Origin: Urechis unicinctus
Taxonomy: Eukaryota > Annelida > Polychaeta > Xenopneusta > Urechidae
DNA length: 64,000 nucleotides
Assembly: GCA_034190875.2 (NCBI GenBank)
Contig: CM067344.1
Location: 29,201,533 to 29,265,532 of the forward strand
Direction: 5' to 3'
The translations under genes were made by a program, and so were the position numbers. The number at the start of each line of letters is the position of its first letter. Position 1 is the first letter of the stretch. Shown piece by piece: positions 51,901 to 63,925 of the stretch. The notes beneath the pieces were generated by a model that was given only the letters and a program-made list of their open reading frames with translations, did not search any database and had not been told where the DNA came from.

Positions 51901-52880
51901 AGCGCTTAGCCGAGCCTAGTATCTCAAATACAGCTTTGTGATCTCTTCATCAGACATTGATTCAACCTGGTCAATTCTAAGGCGCTGATCACCGAGGCAC
52001 TGACGGGCCTGACCCCCAGCTATGACAGCAGCAAGCCTATCTCTCTTAGAAGACATATCCCCACTGCGTTCCGCACCCTCGGACTTTATCTCCACTAGTC
52101 AATCGACGGCATATGCAGTAGGTTGATCAGTCTTCAGCAGCAGTTTTGCGTGATTGGTCTTTGCTAGTAGCTGGCGTACTGTGGTACGTTCCTCCCTTTT
52201 TGGAATCACGTCATTCTCACGTAAGGCATTTTCAAACGAGTCACGGTCCTTAGTGTGAAAGAGCACCATCCAGCGAGTCTGCTCACGTAGGTCCTTCAGC
52301 ACATAGTTGTACTTTTGGGTGAGGACCCAGACACTTTGCTGAGCAAAGAGTTGAAGTTAGATACAGATTATCTGAAAGATGATACAATAGATCTGAGTGA
52401 TAACAATGACCTTGAGGAACTGAAGGACATGTTACGAGATATGGAGGTTAAAAACGATGATCTTATGGAGCGAGTGAAATGCCTAGAGGAGCTTGTTAGC
52501 AGGTGCCAAACGAGCTTGTGAACGGCGCACTGTTAACGTCGTGCAGCCAAAGAAAATATGGGGGGGAAAACTGTGCTATCAGAAAGTGACATAGAAGGTG
52601 TGAAGAAAAGTCCGTCTATCAGTCAGTCAAAACTCAAATACCATATAGGAAGTCCCAGGGCTAAAGAAATCAAGACGAAGAAAGTCTAGAAAATCAAAGT
52701 CATAGACACCTTGGCCAAGAGACACACTAGTTTACCTACAAACTAGCACCTCGGCCCCGTTTTGGGGTCGGGTCCGAGGCGCTCACAGGGTGAGCAAAAA
52801 TCTTGTATAAGGTGTCAAAGGGTGAGTAGTATGGATGAGTGGCAGTGCGCCAGAACCGCTACTCTCTATACTACTCTCTG
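49000..52880 (-). mobile_element. Polinton/Maverick-like fossil element (broken)
   Basis: About 3.9 kb are inserted relative to the gene 2 flank, which is continuous at about 37090-37170. The likely order of parts on the minus strand, from right to left, is: small hydrophilic and membrane-type proteins (about 51.2-52.3 kb), then a retroviral-type DDE integrase region (about 49.5-50.6 kb). The integrase is recognised from conserved stretches such as HQANLLLLPHDV, YALTVVDVASHYK and YYLLVGPHHGFVKEELLVV. One part at 51.17-51.49 kb has a coiled-coil start and one membrane segment. At the right end a plus-strand frame near 52.3-52.5 kb encodes an acidic coiled coil. No polymerase or capsid gene was found, so the element is incomplete. 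It is broken by several changes and is a fossil. It is younger than the split of the gene 2 and gene 3 units. Confidence 0.6.
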
Positions 52881-54749
52881 TCTCGAATGGTGAACGCTAG
52901 TCAACAGAATACAGGGGCAGTAATCAATACCGTAAGATCGCTGAGGACAAATAAATTACCGTTGAGTTCTGGTTCGTAACAACGTGGAAGGACAATAATT
53001 GTATAGAAGGCATTTCCCTCAGACTTAACATTTAAAAAAGTGGATCCTTTTTGGCTTGTCAACTAACATCCCCATGAACTATAAATAAGGATATCCTAAA
53101 TTAACACGTCAAAGATCTAGCTGTACTTTCAAAGCACCAAGCAGCCTCAAGCTTTCTGTGACGCATCAGATTTGAAGGTGGGAAATCAGATATTAAATAA
53201 TTCAAATCGATTAGTTTATTCGTGAAAGTTATTCCTGAATTTCCGACTTGTACTAATTTATTTATTTGTGGTCGAAACGATGGCTCAACCAGACATATAA
53301 TCATAAAATAAATCTAACACCGACCCCACCCCATTCCGCAAATCACGTTTTGAAAAAGAGCCTGGGCTCGTCCAAACAAGCCGGCATTGATCATTTGGGA
53401 TGACCAGAGTCAAACGGAAGCCAAGGAGAAGCATGGCTTGGTGAACTGAGCGTCTGTTACCTACCTGACTGGAGTCCCCTCGCGTCAGTTACACTCGACC
53501 GCCAACACCACAGCCCCCCACCACCAACCCATCCCCCCACCACCACACACGCACACACACCTGCGACATCTTCAGTTGGAGCTGGACATTGTGTTTCATA
53601 TTCTTCAGTCTGAAGACCGGACAAGATGGTTGCAACAGTAACAGCAGCTGTTCTATGCGCATGCATTACCTACGTAGCGGATACCCAAATGGGGCACCTT
53701 CATCGGCTTGTGTTAACCTCACGCCTGTACACCCAGGGTCACAATCAACTCCATCCCCCTACAACATCACTCTGACCGCCACGGAATATACAACGGGTGT
53801 TCCAGTAACGGGTAAGTATATTCACGTGACTTCTATCATTCTTTCCGTTGCTTATTATGTCTTCCAACGATAGTTGGAAGACATATTGGTTTAGGCTGTA
53901 TTTTTTTTTTTTTTTTTTTTTCTTCTCCAGTCAAGGTTTTTCGGGCATTTCTCCGGAACGGTTAAACATATCAACATGAAATTTTGGGGAATGATAGATC
54001 AAGTTGGGACACAACTGCCGATCAAGTTTGAAGCGCATGCGCAGTGTTGGAGGCTTATGGGATTGATTTTTCCTCCATAACTCCTGCGGTTACGAACATA
54101 TGAATTATATGGTTGTAACAAGCAATTATCGTAGCATGGAATAGGCGAAAAAAATACTTATTTTCACCTTTTGTACTTTGTATAATGACATGTATTTTAG
54201 GGTACCTATCGCGATTTTTGCTACGACTTCTCTCCTCGCTGATATCTCTGAAACGGCTGTATTTACGGACATGAAATTTTGTCAGCATTTAGAATTTGGC
54301 CTCGTGATAATGATTGTAACAGTATTTTTAGCATTCACAGTAACAAAAAACAGTAAACAGGACGATTAGTTTCAAGGTTTTCTACTGCAGCAGCTTAGCG
54401 GCAGGCTAACAGCAGTTCGTGTTTAAGTAGGCCAAATCTTACGTAATCGACCAGAGGCCTTGGCTGGGTTTGAATTGACTTGGGTTGGGGGTCATGTCAA
54501 AACAGGCCAAACCTTACGTAATCAATCAGCGGCATTCATCGTTTTCGCCGTGTATTGACTTGGTGTAGGGGTCATGTCAAAACATCTAAGCGGCAGCAGC
54601 TTGTGATCTTATAATTGTGCGCGTTACCAGCTATTCTCGGTCCGTGTATATACCGTCTTTATGTCTCAGCGACAGTGTGCGCTGGATGTCCCGGTGCAAT
54701 CAAAGCGGGTATAAATACACAAACACGCATACACGCACATGCATACACG

Positions 54750-54753
<4 letters not shown>

Positions 54754-54846
<93 letters not shown>

Positions 54847-54938
54847 ACACACGGTTTCCGATGCCAAGCTTCCGAGCGCCGAGCAGCTATCTATAAATAG
54901 CATATATATGTGAATATTTATAAGTGTGTGTGTTTATA

Positions 54939-55017
<79 letters not shown>

Positions 55018-55038
55018 TACATATATATATATATATAC

Positions 55039-55087
<49 letters not shown>

Positions 55088-55185
55088 CATATATATATTT
55101 TTTAGAGATATATATATATATATCGTCCCAGGCTTGTCGTGTGGAAGACATATACTCTAATAGGCCAAACATATAATGTATATAT

Positions 55186-55224
<39 letters not shown>

Positions 55225-55279
55225 TATATACATATATATATATATCATATATATACATATATATATTTAGAATATATAT

Positions 55280-55327
<48 letters not shown>

Positions 55328-55454
55328 ATATACATACATTTATATACCATACATATATATACATATATACATACATACATATATATATAATATAAATATA
55401 CATATATATATATATAATATAAAAATAAATATATGTATATAAATACATGTACAG

Positions 55455-55533
<79 letters not shown>

Positions 55534-55535
55534 TA
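54754..55535. repeat. Cluster of (TA)n and TA-rich arrays
   Basis: Four or more long TA tracts (54754-54841, 54942-55010, 55190-55320, 55460-55530) separated by variants of it and short unique pieces. The Ile/Tyr frames on both strands are artefacts. Confidence 0.95.
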
Positions 55536-55664
55536 TATATTTTTTTTAGAGATAATATTGTTTGTGTTGTATTGTTGGTACCGTATTGCTGGTCGTCCAG
55601 GCTTGCCGTTGGAAGACATGTGCCAACTCTAAAAGAAGTCCAAACCTTACGTAATCGACCAGTA

Positions 55665-55880
55665 ACGTGGGTGTGTGCGTGTTTGTGTGCATCGAAACAT
55701 ATTCGTATTTAGCAACTAAGCTATGTACGACTACAATTGAGTAAATTACTCTAAACTGGTCACTGCTACGGAGCACGTCGTCCTCAAAGGATCTTTTACA
55801 TCCCTTTTCAAAGATGTGACCACCATTTGTACGTGATCATCCGAGTCACGAGTCATGTTGTCACACCTTGGAGACATCTT
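55665..55880 (-). repeat. Dispersed repeat, inverted copy of 10620-10840
   Basis: Shared blocks include agcacgtcgtcctc and ggatcttttacatccctttt in reverse orientation relative to 10620-10840. Confidence 0.7.
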
Positions 55881-57730
55881 ATGACATCTATCGAAAAATA
55901 GTGCGCGTTACCAACTCCCCTCGCTGACATCTATCGTAAACGTGTGCTGCGCATAGGGTTTCTTAACAAGGCGCAATCACAGACCCGATTGCTTGCCATT
56001 GGAAGACTTGCCGATGGCGTGCCTGCCGAATCTAGTTTCTTATGTATCCCCATATATTGTTCACTGCGCTGTGATCATCATTAACACTACAAAGCAACAC
56101 GAACGTAATCACCATTCTATTAAAAATGCCATCTCAAGTGATGCGTCTATTTCATTGATTTGTGACAGTGTCAGTTACCTCCGGTTACCAAGGCATCCTC
56201 ATCCAGGCCAGAAAAGCTGATGGTAGCTCCACCGCTCCCCTGGGAACGTTCGCATCCAGCCCAGCAAGCACCAAGAAGCTGACTTGTACTAAGGCCGACG
56301 ATTCGGTGACGCACTCCGACATCACAGTAAAGACAACTACCGACTTCACATGGAATCCTCCCAACGGGGATATGGGCAATATTCATTTCGTGTGAGTCTT
56401 CATTTGTGATTGTTATTCACGCATGCTAACTTTTGCAGGTATTGGTTAAGAGAATGTTATGTTTAAATCAGGCATTTTTTTTGCTTTGCCTTCTGTGACG
56501 GTGTCGGTAGTCTCCAAATATAGCCCATTCATTACCATTTTTCACACTGCATGATTTGAATTGCATCTTGGGATCAACGTGAAGTGTGAAAAGGTGCCCT
56601 AATACGGCTTTTGGTATTGCAAAGATATGTTCTACCTACCCCCTTGACAACTAAACCCCATCGTCCACTTACGCCTCGAGTAATTCATTATTTGGATATA
56701 TTCAAATTCAATTAGGAAACCAATATTACATGCCATGAGTGTATATTGGCACATGACTTTAAAATGACCGGCCTACAAAATGTGACGTCACATCGCTGAT
56801 AACGGCTCCGTAACACCTTTTCGCTGTAGCATTCTAGTCACGTCTTGGAGGCAATACATCGGTGACTACAAATGGGATTAATATCAATCTGACAAGGTTG
56901 TTTTGAGCATCACCGGGGATATAAGTATGATGCTTCATTCTGGCAGTTATCGCGCCTTAGAGAAACGTGGGGTCGGATTGGATTATGACATAACTTTGTA
57001 GCTCTACTGACAGGGGGAGGTGTGAGATAAGGGATGGTGTGAGATAAGGGTTATGGAATATTAGGGGTGGTGTCAGATAAGGAATTTGACTGTCAGAATA
57101 TTAAGGCTTTTTTCTTTTCAGAGCTACCGTCGCCATTGGCAAGAACATGTACTGGTTGGCTCTGGAGTCCGAAAGTCAGCTGCAGTACAAATCAGCGAAT
57201 AATACGAATAATGGGAATAATGTGGGAAATCTGCAGTCTTTCTACACACTCATATTTCTGGCCTTTGCTGTGTTCGCTGGAAGCTTGATGTAAAAGTGTC
57301 ATAACAAACAAGTGCTTTAGGAACAGGGTTTTAATATACGTAAACCTGTTTTGCAAAGAAAATTCTCTATTTAGGTAACATGTACTATATAAAAAGACCG
57401 TTCAGCCCCATATTTGTAACTAGCAAGCTGCTTGGCAACCGAACTTTGGAAACCAAAAGTTAAAAGTTTTCAGACTTTCAGTCGCTACTCGGTGTTGCGT
57501 CCCTGATAATAGATTCTCACCTCGGCCGTCGCCATTTATTTTATCGGAAATTACCATTCCTTCTCGTGGATGTATAAACATAATTAGCGAGGTAGTAATT
57601 GAGCGCGTATTGATTTACAGATAACACTCGTGCGGTTCTTGACTATAGGGAGGCACTGTTATCGATTGAACGACACTACATAAAACAGATTTATGTTGTA
57701 CATCACGTGTATTTCCAGTCAAATACTAAT

Positions 57731-59505
57731 GTTGAAATAATAAGCATGTTTTCGATCAAATAACATTTGCGGCACAGATGAAAAGTATTTATATCTGCGT
57801 TAAACGTAGTAATGTACAAGGGACTGAACAGCCTCTTTAAGTAGAAGAAGATATGAATTTGTGACTTGTTGGTATTTCAGTTACATTTGTTTAAGGAACA
57901 CATAAATATTTCTTATTTTCATTTTGTACGATGATCGTTGTTGTCAAGACTATAATAACGTAATCTATACATCTTGTTCAAATAGTGAGCTTCACACAAA
58001 AAGTGGCATTTTACTTTTTTTCTTTACTTTTATTAATCTACTAGTGTCTGCTTGATCACTTGAACGAATGTCTCGATTATATGCTTTGATCTTTAAAAAC
58101 AGCAAGCATTGATAGTTATGATATAGCAGCTAAAGAAGTATTTACTAACATTTACCTAACGGTATAAGTGCAAAATGAGAAACAGGAGCAAGTCAATCTC
58201 GTGGAGTCCGTTAACAAAACGCGTGCTGCTTCATTCTATGAATATACAGAATAAACATTGTCTTAGCTCCATCATGATGTATATTTGTAACGTCCCGTAA
58301 AACAATTTACAATTGGCACTGTTCTCACCATGTATACCGATTTTTCGGCAAAAAATGTTGTGACATTCATCTAATTAGGACAAGGTTGGAAAGCCAAGGA
58401 AATAGATTATACTGGAGTAACGATTTGTAGGCGCTTAGACATACCGTGAGCTCCTGGGCTTCTAATAGGTAGACGGCCTTCGCCATTCAAATACAGATCT
58501 TGCAACGCACATATTGTTGCCCTATCTGGCTAATATATTCATATAAACCAGGTAGTTTCATACAATAACAATTCATACACACAATGCATGCTTACATCAC
58601 CAATCAGACCAGTGTGTGGTCGTCCAACTCACTTTGAAATCAATTGTTTCAAATTGCCTGATACAACATATGAGCTTATAACCGAAAGTGTAATGGCGGG
58701 CTGAAGCTTAATCAACGAAAACAGATACAATTGCAGTAAGAACTCATTGCTTTCGTTTTCTGTAAAGAATGACGGAGTTGCTATGTAAAAATGTTGAAAT
58801 TAATAAGCATGTTTTCGATCAAATAACATTTGCGGCACAGATGAAAAGTATTTATATCTGCGTTAAACGTAGTAATGTACAAGGGACTGAACAGCCTCTT
58901 TAAGTAGAAGAAGATATGAATTTGTGACTTGTTGGTATTTCAGTTACATTTGTTTAAGGAACACATAAATATTTCTTATTTTCATTTTGTACGATGATCG
59001 TTGTTGTCTAGACTATAATAACGTAATCTATACATCTTGTTCAAATAGTGAGCTTCACACAAAAAGTGGCATTTTACTTTTTTTCTTTACTTTTATTAAT
59101 CTACTAGTGTCTGCTTGATCACTTGAACGAATGTCTCGATTATATGCTTTGATCTTTAAAAACAGCAAGCATTGATAGGTAGACGGCCTTCGCCATTCAA
59201 ATACAGATCTTGCAACTCACATATTGTTGCCCTATCTGGCTAATATATTCATATAAACCAGGTAGTTTCATACAATAACAATTCATACACACAATGCATG
59301 CTTACATCACCAATCAGACCAGTGTGTGGTCGTCCAACTCACTTTGAAATCAATTTGTTTCAAATTGCCTGATACAACATATGAGCTTATAACCGAAAGT
59401 GTAATGGCGGGCTGAAGCTTAATCAACGAAAACAGATACAATTGCAGTAAGAACTCATTGCTTTCGTTTTCTGTGAAGAATGACGGAGTTGCTATGTAAA
59501 AATGT
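57731..59505. repeat. Local tandem duplication in the gene 3 3' flank
   Basis: 57731-58792 is repeated as 58793-59505. The second copy lacks about 350 bp (the equivalent of 58115-58466), with gtagacggccttcgcc joined directly after cattgatag. The copies are nearly identical otherwise, so the event is recent. Confidence 0.8.
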
Positions 59506-59519
59506 AATTTATATGGGTA

Positions 59520-59790
59520 ATAGTTACTAATCTATGCCTCTAAGCCCCGCGCATAAAAAGTCATATTTGTCACGACAAGAAACTCTCCATCAACGAAAAT
59601 CCGCTGTTACAGCCACATAAACTGGGAAAATGCTCACGAACTCATACCAAGATGAGTCAATTCAACACATTTCGTTTTTTATTTTTTTCATTTCGCTTGC
59701 TTATTTTCAAGTTGCACGGATTTCCGTCCCCTGCTTCAAACTTGAGGGGTTTTCCCCATGAGACCTACAGCACTGATGTTTGAAACATTA
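59520..59790 (+). other. Eroded TATA/mini-ORF module without a following exon
   Basis: This matches 14470-14740, but the TATA stretch is shortened (gcgcataaaaagtc) and the mini-ORF at 59651 is out of frame. No last exon follows; homology stops near 59790. Confidence 0.55.
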
Positions 59791-59849
59791 TTTCTTAACA
59801 ATTGAATGACCAATCATGCACACATACAATATCATGATATACTAATTTA

Positions 59850-60649
59850 CCAATTAGTGTGACCGCGGCTGTACATTATGATACAGTGAATAGCAAACAA
59901 GGAATAGCTTTCTTTGCTGGTAAATGATGAGGTAGCCATCACAAGGAATTTCATCAAGAAAGGTACTCCTTTCCTCAACTCGAGAGTGGCATCTTCAGCA
60001 AGAGAGGAAATCGGACCATCGAGTTTCATAGAACGAATACTGGCCATTCATACTGGAAAATATCTAGTCCTCAAGCAGCTGGCGGCAAGGTTCATATGAA
60101 AAAACTTTCAAAACAAGCTGTTCAATTGTCCCACACTGGTTGATGGCAGACAAGAAAGTAGACTTGCCACCAGTCATTTTCAGGGCCCTTCTGACCATCC
60201 TGCACTCTTCAGTCATTGTTTTTACCCTAGATCGTACATAGGAGTGATCGTCAGGACACAATTCTTTTACGATTTTGTTACTGGGTGATGGAGTTTCTAG
60301 TACACTGATAGGGCGCTTTTGACATTTTCCACTTAAGTGTTTTGGTCAATCTATTGATACAATTCTCACATTTTTTGTAATCACAGTCATGGGGCATTTC
60401 TATCAAAAAAACATCCTTCAACAAATTGATGGAGGTTTTCTGCAGAGCGACATTATTCAGAAGCCAAAGGTGACGAGGGTTCCTGTTTACCCCGCACGAA
60501 AAGCAAAGATCATTGGGTCTTAACCTTGAAGCATTGACACTAATGAATACTATTTGTATATAATACAATTGTATAGTCATTTTAGATGAATTATCAATCA
60601 TTAAGTAAGAACAGTTTCTAGCAGTTTTTGTGACCAACACTTCCAACAA
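59850..60649 (-). pseudogene. Minus-strand Cys-rich (ZAD-like) gene, fullest copy
   Basis: Read on the minus strand, 60649-60278 encodes RLRPNDLCFSCGVNRNPRHL and then, after ~30 residues, DYKKCENCINRLTKTLKWK. Two CxxC pairs about 40 residues apart, the second followed by an x-L pattern, resemble the zinc-associated ZAD domain. That assignment is tentative. The next part, 60261-60064, includes CPDDHSYVRSRVKTMTEECR and is out of frame with the first by one base. A stop follows. In the 17.4- and 25.0-kb copies the middle is deleted. A first-exon relative (VSDRENIKP) lies at 60970-61065 but has lost its ATG end. Chromatin or DNA binding would be the family expectation; the gene here is broken. 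Confidence 0.45.
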
Positions 60650-62010
60650 ATTAGCTTTAATTTATGAGAGCGCATGCCAGAGACCCAGAACCAGACCAGT
60701 GGACACCAGGTGACAGGACAATAAACATGGATGCCCTTGTGCACCCTAGTTTGTATACAGCGTATGAAAATGCTGGTAGAAATCACCAAAAAAATGCAAC
60801 ACTACCATTTCTTACTCCCCACCCCCTCTCAGCCCGCGTCAACCACACCAGCATGCATGCACCGGTGAGGCGTACTTCCAGTTCAACGCTCATTCTTCCA
60901 AAATTAATCGATTCGACAATTTGTCACAAAGCCAGCATAATCAAATCTTATTTATTAAATATATAAATACAATTACTGAACTTTAGTGTGATGCATTACG
61001 GTTGACAATTGCCTGCCAACGACAGGCTTGATATTTTCCCGATCAGAAACACAGCAAACATTGAACTTAGCTGGAGATAACTGTTGACGACAACAATAAA
61101 CTGTAAATCGTTGCTATGTATATGTGAGAGAAAAAGGGTCAGGTCATTTAGCAGGTGTCTTACACATTAACTGCTATACACTTAGATGCGGACAAAATGT
61201 TAGGCGTCAAAATACATAACTAGAATTGAAATGCTATAAGAAACCCTCGATGATGAAGGTGACGTAACCACACCCCCCCCCCCCCCCTCCCCCTTCACCT
61301 TTGCCATTGTGTGTTACCATGGAAAGCGACAGACTGCGGGTGCCGGAGGAACAATCTACAGCATGTAGTCATAATGTTTGCTATTGAACTTCGTGATGAG
61401 TTGGTACGTTATGATTACAATATTGGTATGATGAATTCATATATAAATATCATCCCTCCACATTCATGTATGTGATCATAACATTGCATTCAGCAGTGAT
61501 CCATTATGATCTTCGTCCTTTGGCAAATGGGAGCGAAGTTTAATTGGAATTGAAGTGGAATAGATCGTGTTTTCGAACCTAAATAACATTCCAGTTTCAT
61601 CATGATTTCTGTCTTGATTTGATCTCTAATGATCAACAAATTGGATCCGAGCCACTGAAGTAGTCGCTGTCGAGTTAATTTAACAACGATGCCTACAATT
61701 TTGTCGCCACACTGAAGCTTATGAAAAATGATCTTTATCACCATAGCACGACTGAAAGAAATCTTTGGTGCTATCGTATCGGAAACAAACATATTGTCAA
61801 AATAAAAATTGATGATAAAGTCATTACAATGTATATGTGTCAAAGTCGATGAATCTGTGGAACAAATAAATAGGTATCCGCCGAGATTTTCGACTGATTT
61901 AGTGTTATTCATCATGCTTGCGACCATAGTCTGACAGAATTCATTGAAAGGCGGATGCCTGAGTGTGCGTGCAGTGTTTGTCTGGCGTCCACAACAGCAG
62001 GTAAACACGA
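60650..62010 (+). other. Truncated start of another Reeler unit
   Basis: 60660-61065 matches unit 1 near 17760-18150, and 61080-62010 matches the flanks before genes 1 and 2 (for example 11000-11350 and 35850-36450). A poly-C tract is at 61269-61288. Homology ends just after 62010, before any exon 1. No gene is supported. Confidence 0.6.
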
Positions 62011-62289
62011 AGCTTAGTGTTAGTCAACACAGGGATTTGCATTCGGTTGTTCGCGTAGTCGCGCGGACCGCCCTGGTGAGCTGTCTGCTTTCTGACAGAT
62101 ATGCTCGGTGTGCAATGCGACTATAGATGAAAAGTTAAACGAACGAACATGAGTAGAAATTGTGCGTTACGTTGTGTGTGCCAAGATTTAAATACCTCGT
62201 CAACATGGAAGCGATTCAAAATTCATATTTGCGCGTAACGTGCAAGGTGAATCAAGTGTATAGTCCTATATCGTTGTCTTTTTGATTCA

Positions 62290-62913
62290 AGTTGGATGGT
62301 AACCACTGCTGTGCGGTGGGTTGCCCACAATAGTTTATCTGCGGAATGCAAGTTTTATTCCTTTCCCAGCAACCCACACTAGAGAAGGACTTGGATGATA
62401 GCTGTCAGTTGGCTCGATGTAGATGAGCATTGCAGAGAAATTTTATGGAAAACCACAACAGCATTCAAGTTATAAACACAACAGCATTGCGAAATTTCTT
62501 GTGGGGATGAGTCCTACCGGTGCTATCATTTATGTGTCTGACATGTGGGGGGAGGAGGGCGTCGGACAAAAAAATCACGTCAGAATCAGATGTTTTGATG
62601 CAGATACTTGATGCTGGTGACCAAAAGGTTTTACCATTGCAGGAGATTGGCCTCCAGGATCAAACTGCTCATACCCCCATTTAAAAACAAATTAACAGGC
62701 CAATTTACTGCAGAAAAGGCAATTTACTGCAGAACAGAGTATTCAAGAAAGATCTCTGCGGCTCGTATCCATGTTGAGCGTGTTGTGCTGGCAATTAAGG
62801 AATTTAGGATTTTAGAAACTGAAGTGAAAGTTGCAATGCTTAACAATTACGAAAACATTTTTAAAGCATGTGCATTCCTTGTGAACTTCAAACGACCTTT
62901 CTTGATTTCCTAA
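62290..62913 (+). pseudogene. THAP / DDE_Tnp_4 transposase of a DNA transposon, broken
   Basis: 62293-62390 encodes, across two frames, a THAP-like zinc finger start: HCCAVGCP, then ECKFYSFPSNP. 62423-62913 matches the DDE_Tnp_4 domain: SSYKHNSIAKFLVG, then IIYVSDMW, then LLIPPFKNKLTGQFTAE, and ISAARIHVERVVLAIKEF with the last catalytic Glu in HVER. The middle has several frameshifts around 62590-62690, where ITSESDVLMQILDAGDQ reads in another frame. THAP plus DDE_Tnp_4 is seen in PIF/Harbinger- and ISL2EU-related elements. The transposase would cut and paste the element in the nucleus. This copy is inactive. Confidence 0.65.
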
Positions 62914-63466
62914 GATGTGTATATATCCATATAAGCTGTCAATTGGCATTACATGATTTTTTTGGGTGTACAGGGTATAGCATTCCGTCATTTTCAATTA
63001 TTCTTTAAAAATATCTATATTCATGTTGTTGTTATTATTATTTCATGCATGTCTTGTTGTATTTTGCAAACAATTTTTTTTGACATGCCCTTTTGTATTA
63101 CATTTATACCATAAAATCTTTCATTTATACAATATAATCACTTTAAAGTGCCATTTAAAGTGATCTGTAACCAACATCAGATAAGCTGAAAAAATGTGAT
63201 AGGTAATGCAAGCCAATATAATTTAACTTAAATTTGATTCTGACAGAGATACTAACACATGACAATCTTACAGCACACTATTTATACGTGTTTAGTGCAT
63301 TAACCTGTGTCATACCACTTCATTCAAACTACCAGTGCCACAACAAATCTCATACTAATATTATTCACTACACATCACACCAAAATACATTTTGATAACA
63401 ATCTCATCACATCAAAACACATTTCAATAAACTTGTCACACAAGAACAATTGTTCAGTAGCATATG
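62914..63466. other. AT-rich 3' region between convergent transposon genes
   Basis: No coding seen. It would hold the 3' untranslated regions of the two facing genes if they belong to one element. Confidence 0.35.
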
Positions 63467-63709
63467 TCACATGCCCTCACACTTTGGACAATACCTCTCT
63501 GGCAACTCTTCCAATTCAATGCTTTTGAAATTTGAGCACCTCCAGTGGTACAACACACCACATCCACAGTTGCATTCACACATAACACCAGCTTCCTGAT
63601 TATCCTGAATGAGTCCCTTACACTTGTTATTCTTGCTGTTGAACTTCTCTATATCACCGGTGAGTGTGAGTGATTGTGTCATGAGCACAAAGAAAGTAGT
63701 CTGTAACAT
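63467..63709 (-). CDS. Cys/His-finger C-terminal exon, convergent with the transposase
   Basis: This open 80-codon stretch begins right after a good minus-strand acceptor (ttcactctcag). It ends in a PHD-like finger: CECNCGCGVLYHWRC, then YCPKCEGM at the C-terminus. In ISL2EU elements a second gene encodes a YqaJ-type nuclease, and related proteins may end in such a finger. The tail-to-tail position with the transposase would fit. The nuclease part itself would lie beyond the window, so the assignment is inferred. It could also be an unrelated host gene end. Confidence 0.4.
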   Translation of the reverse strand: MLQTTFFVLMTQSLTLTGDIEKFNSKNNKCKGLIQDNQEAGVMCECNCGCGVLYHWRCSNFKSIELEELPERYCPKCEGM

Positions 63710-63769
63710 CTGAGAGTGAAATACATGGAGATTTCCTGATATCCTTGGTCCACCCTTGGGTGGTGCTCC

Positions 63770-63925
63770 TCACAGATGTAAGAATAGTCTGCAATGAGCC
63801 TGGACAGGTGCTAAAGCCCAATGCACTGCAGAGAACTGAGTCTTTTCCCCATTAGGACACTGATCATGCTGCTTCAGTGCAATGTTGAGCTGCTTGGCAT
63901 TGAGCTGATGTAAATCTTTGGCACT
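63770..63925 (-). CDS. Probable upstream exon of the Cys/His-finger gene
   Basis: It begins after a strong minus-strand acceptor (tttatatatttcag). It reads SAKDLHQLNAKQLNIALKQH and further Gln/His-rich sequence until a stop near 63770. The donor is not clear. It lies 60 bp before the finger exon on the same strand. The product is not recognised. Confidence 0.3.
   Translation of the reverse strand, partial: SAKDLHQLNAKQLNIALKQHDQCPNGEKTQFSAVHWALAPVQAHCRLFLHL

Larger units (their letters stand above)
53852..56033. mobile_element. Composite 2.2-kb insertion in intron 1 of gene 3
   Basis: Absent from introns 1 of genes 1 and 2. It begins with a perfect 13-bp-stem hairpin (tatgtcttccaac / gttggaagacata). 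Inside are a direct repeat of ggccaaaccttacgtaatc (54430, 54508, 55640), repeats of ttggaagaca (55607, 55992), about 800 bp of TA-rich arrays (54754-55535) and an inverted copy of the 10620-10840 repeat. It ends near CTAG followed by T. This looks like nested non-autonomous elements. The family is unknown. Confidence 0.55.
53626..57293 (+). pseudogene. Reeler-domain gene 3, broken in exon 1
   Basis: Exon 1 is 53626-53811, exon 2 is 56169-56391 and exon 3 is 57122-57293. Splice sites and phases match gene 1 (donors GTAAGT and GTGAGT). Exon 1 is 186 nt instead of 187: one G is missing at the signal-peptide end (gtagcggataccc near 53683), which shifts the frame before the Reeler domain. Exon 2 is open and full length (GYQGILIQARKADGSS, TADSVTH-like core, FTWNPP). 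Exon 3 is open, with a short stalk (SANNTNNGNNVGN), a Cys-to-Phe change before the tail (LQSFYTL) and an intact hydrophobic end. Intron 1 is swollen to 2.36 kb by an insertion. A single frame error separates it from gene 1, so an assembly error is possible. Confidence 0.75.
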
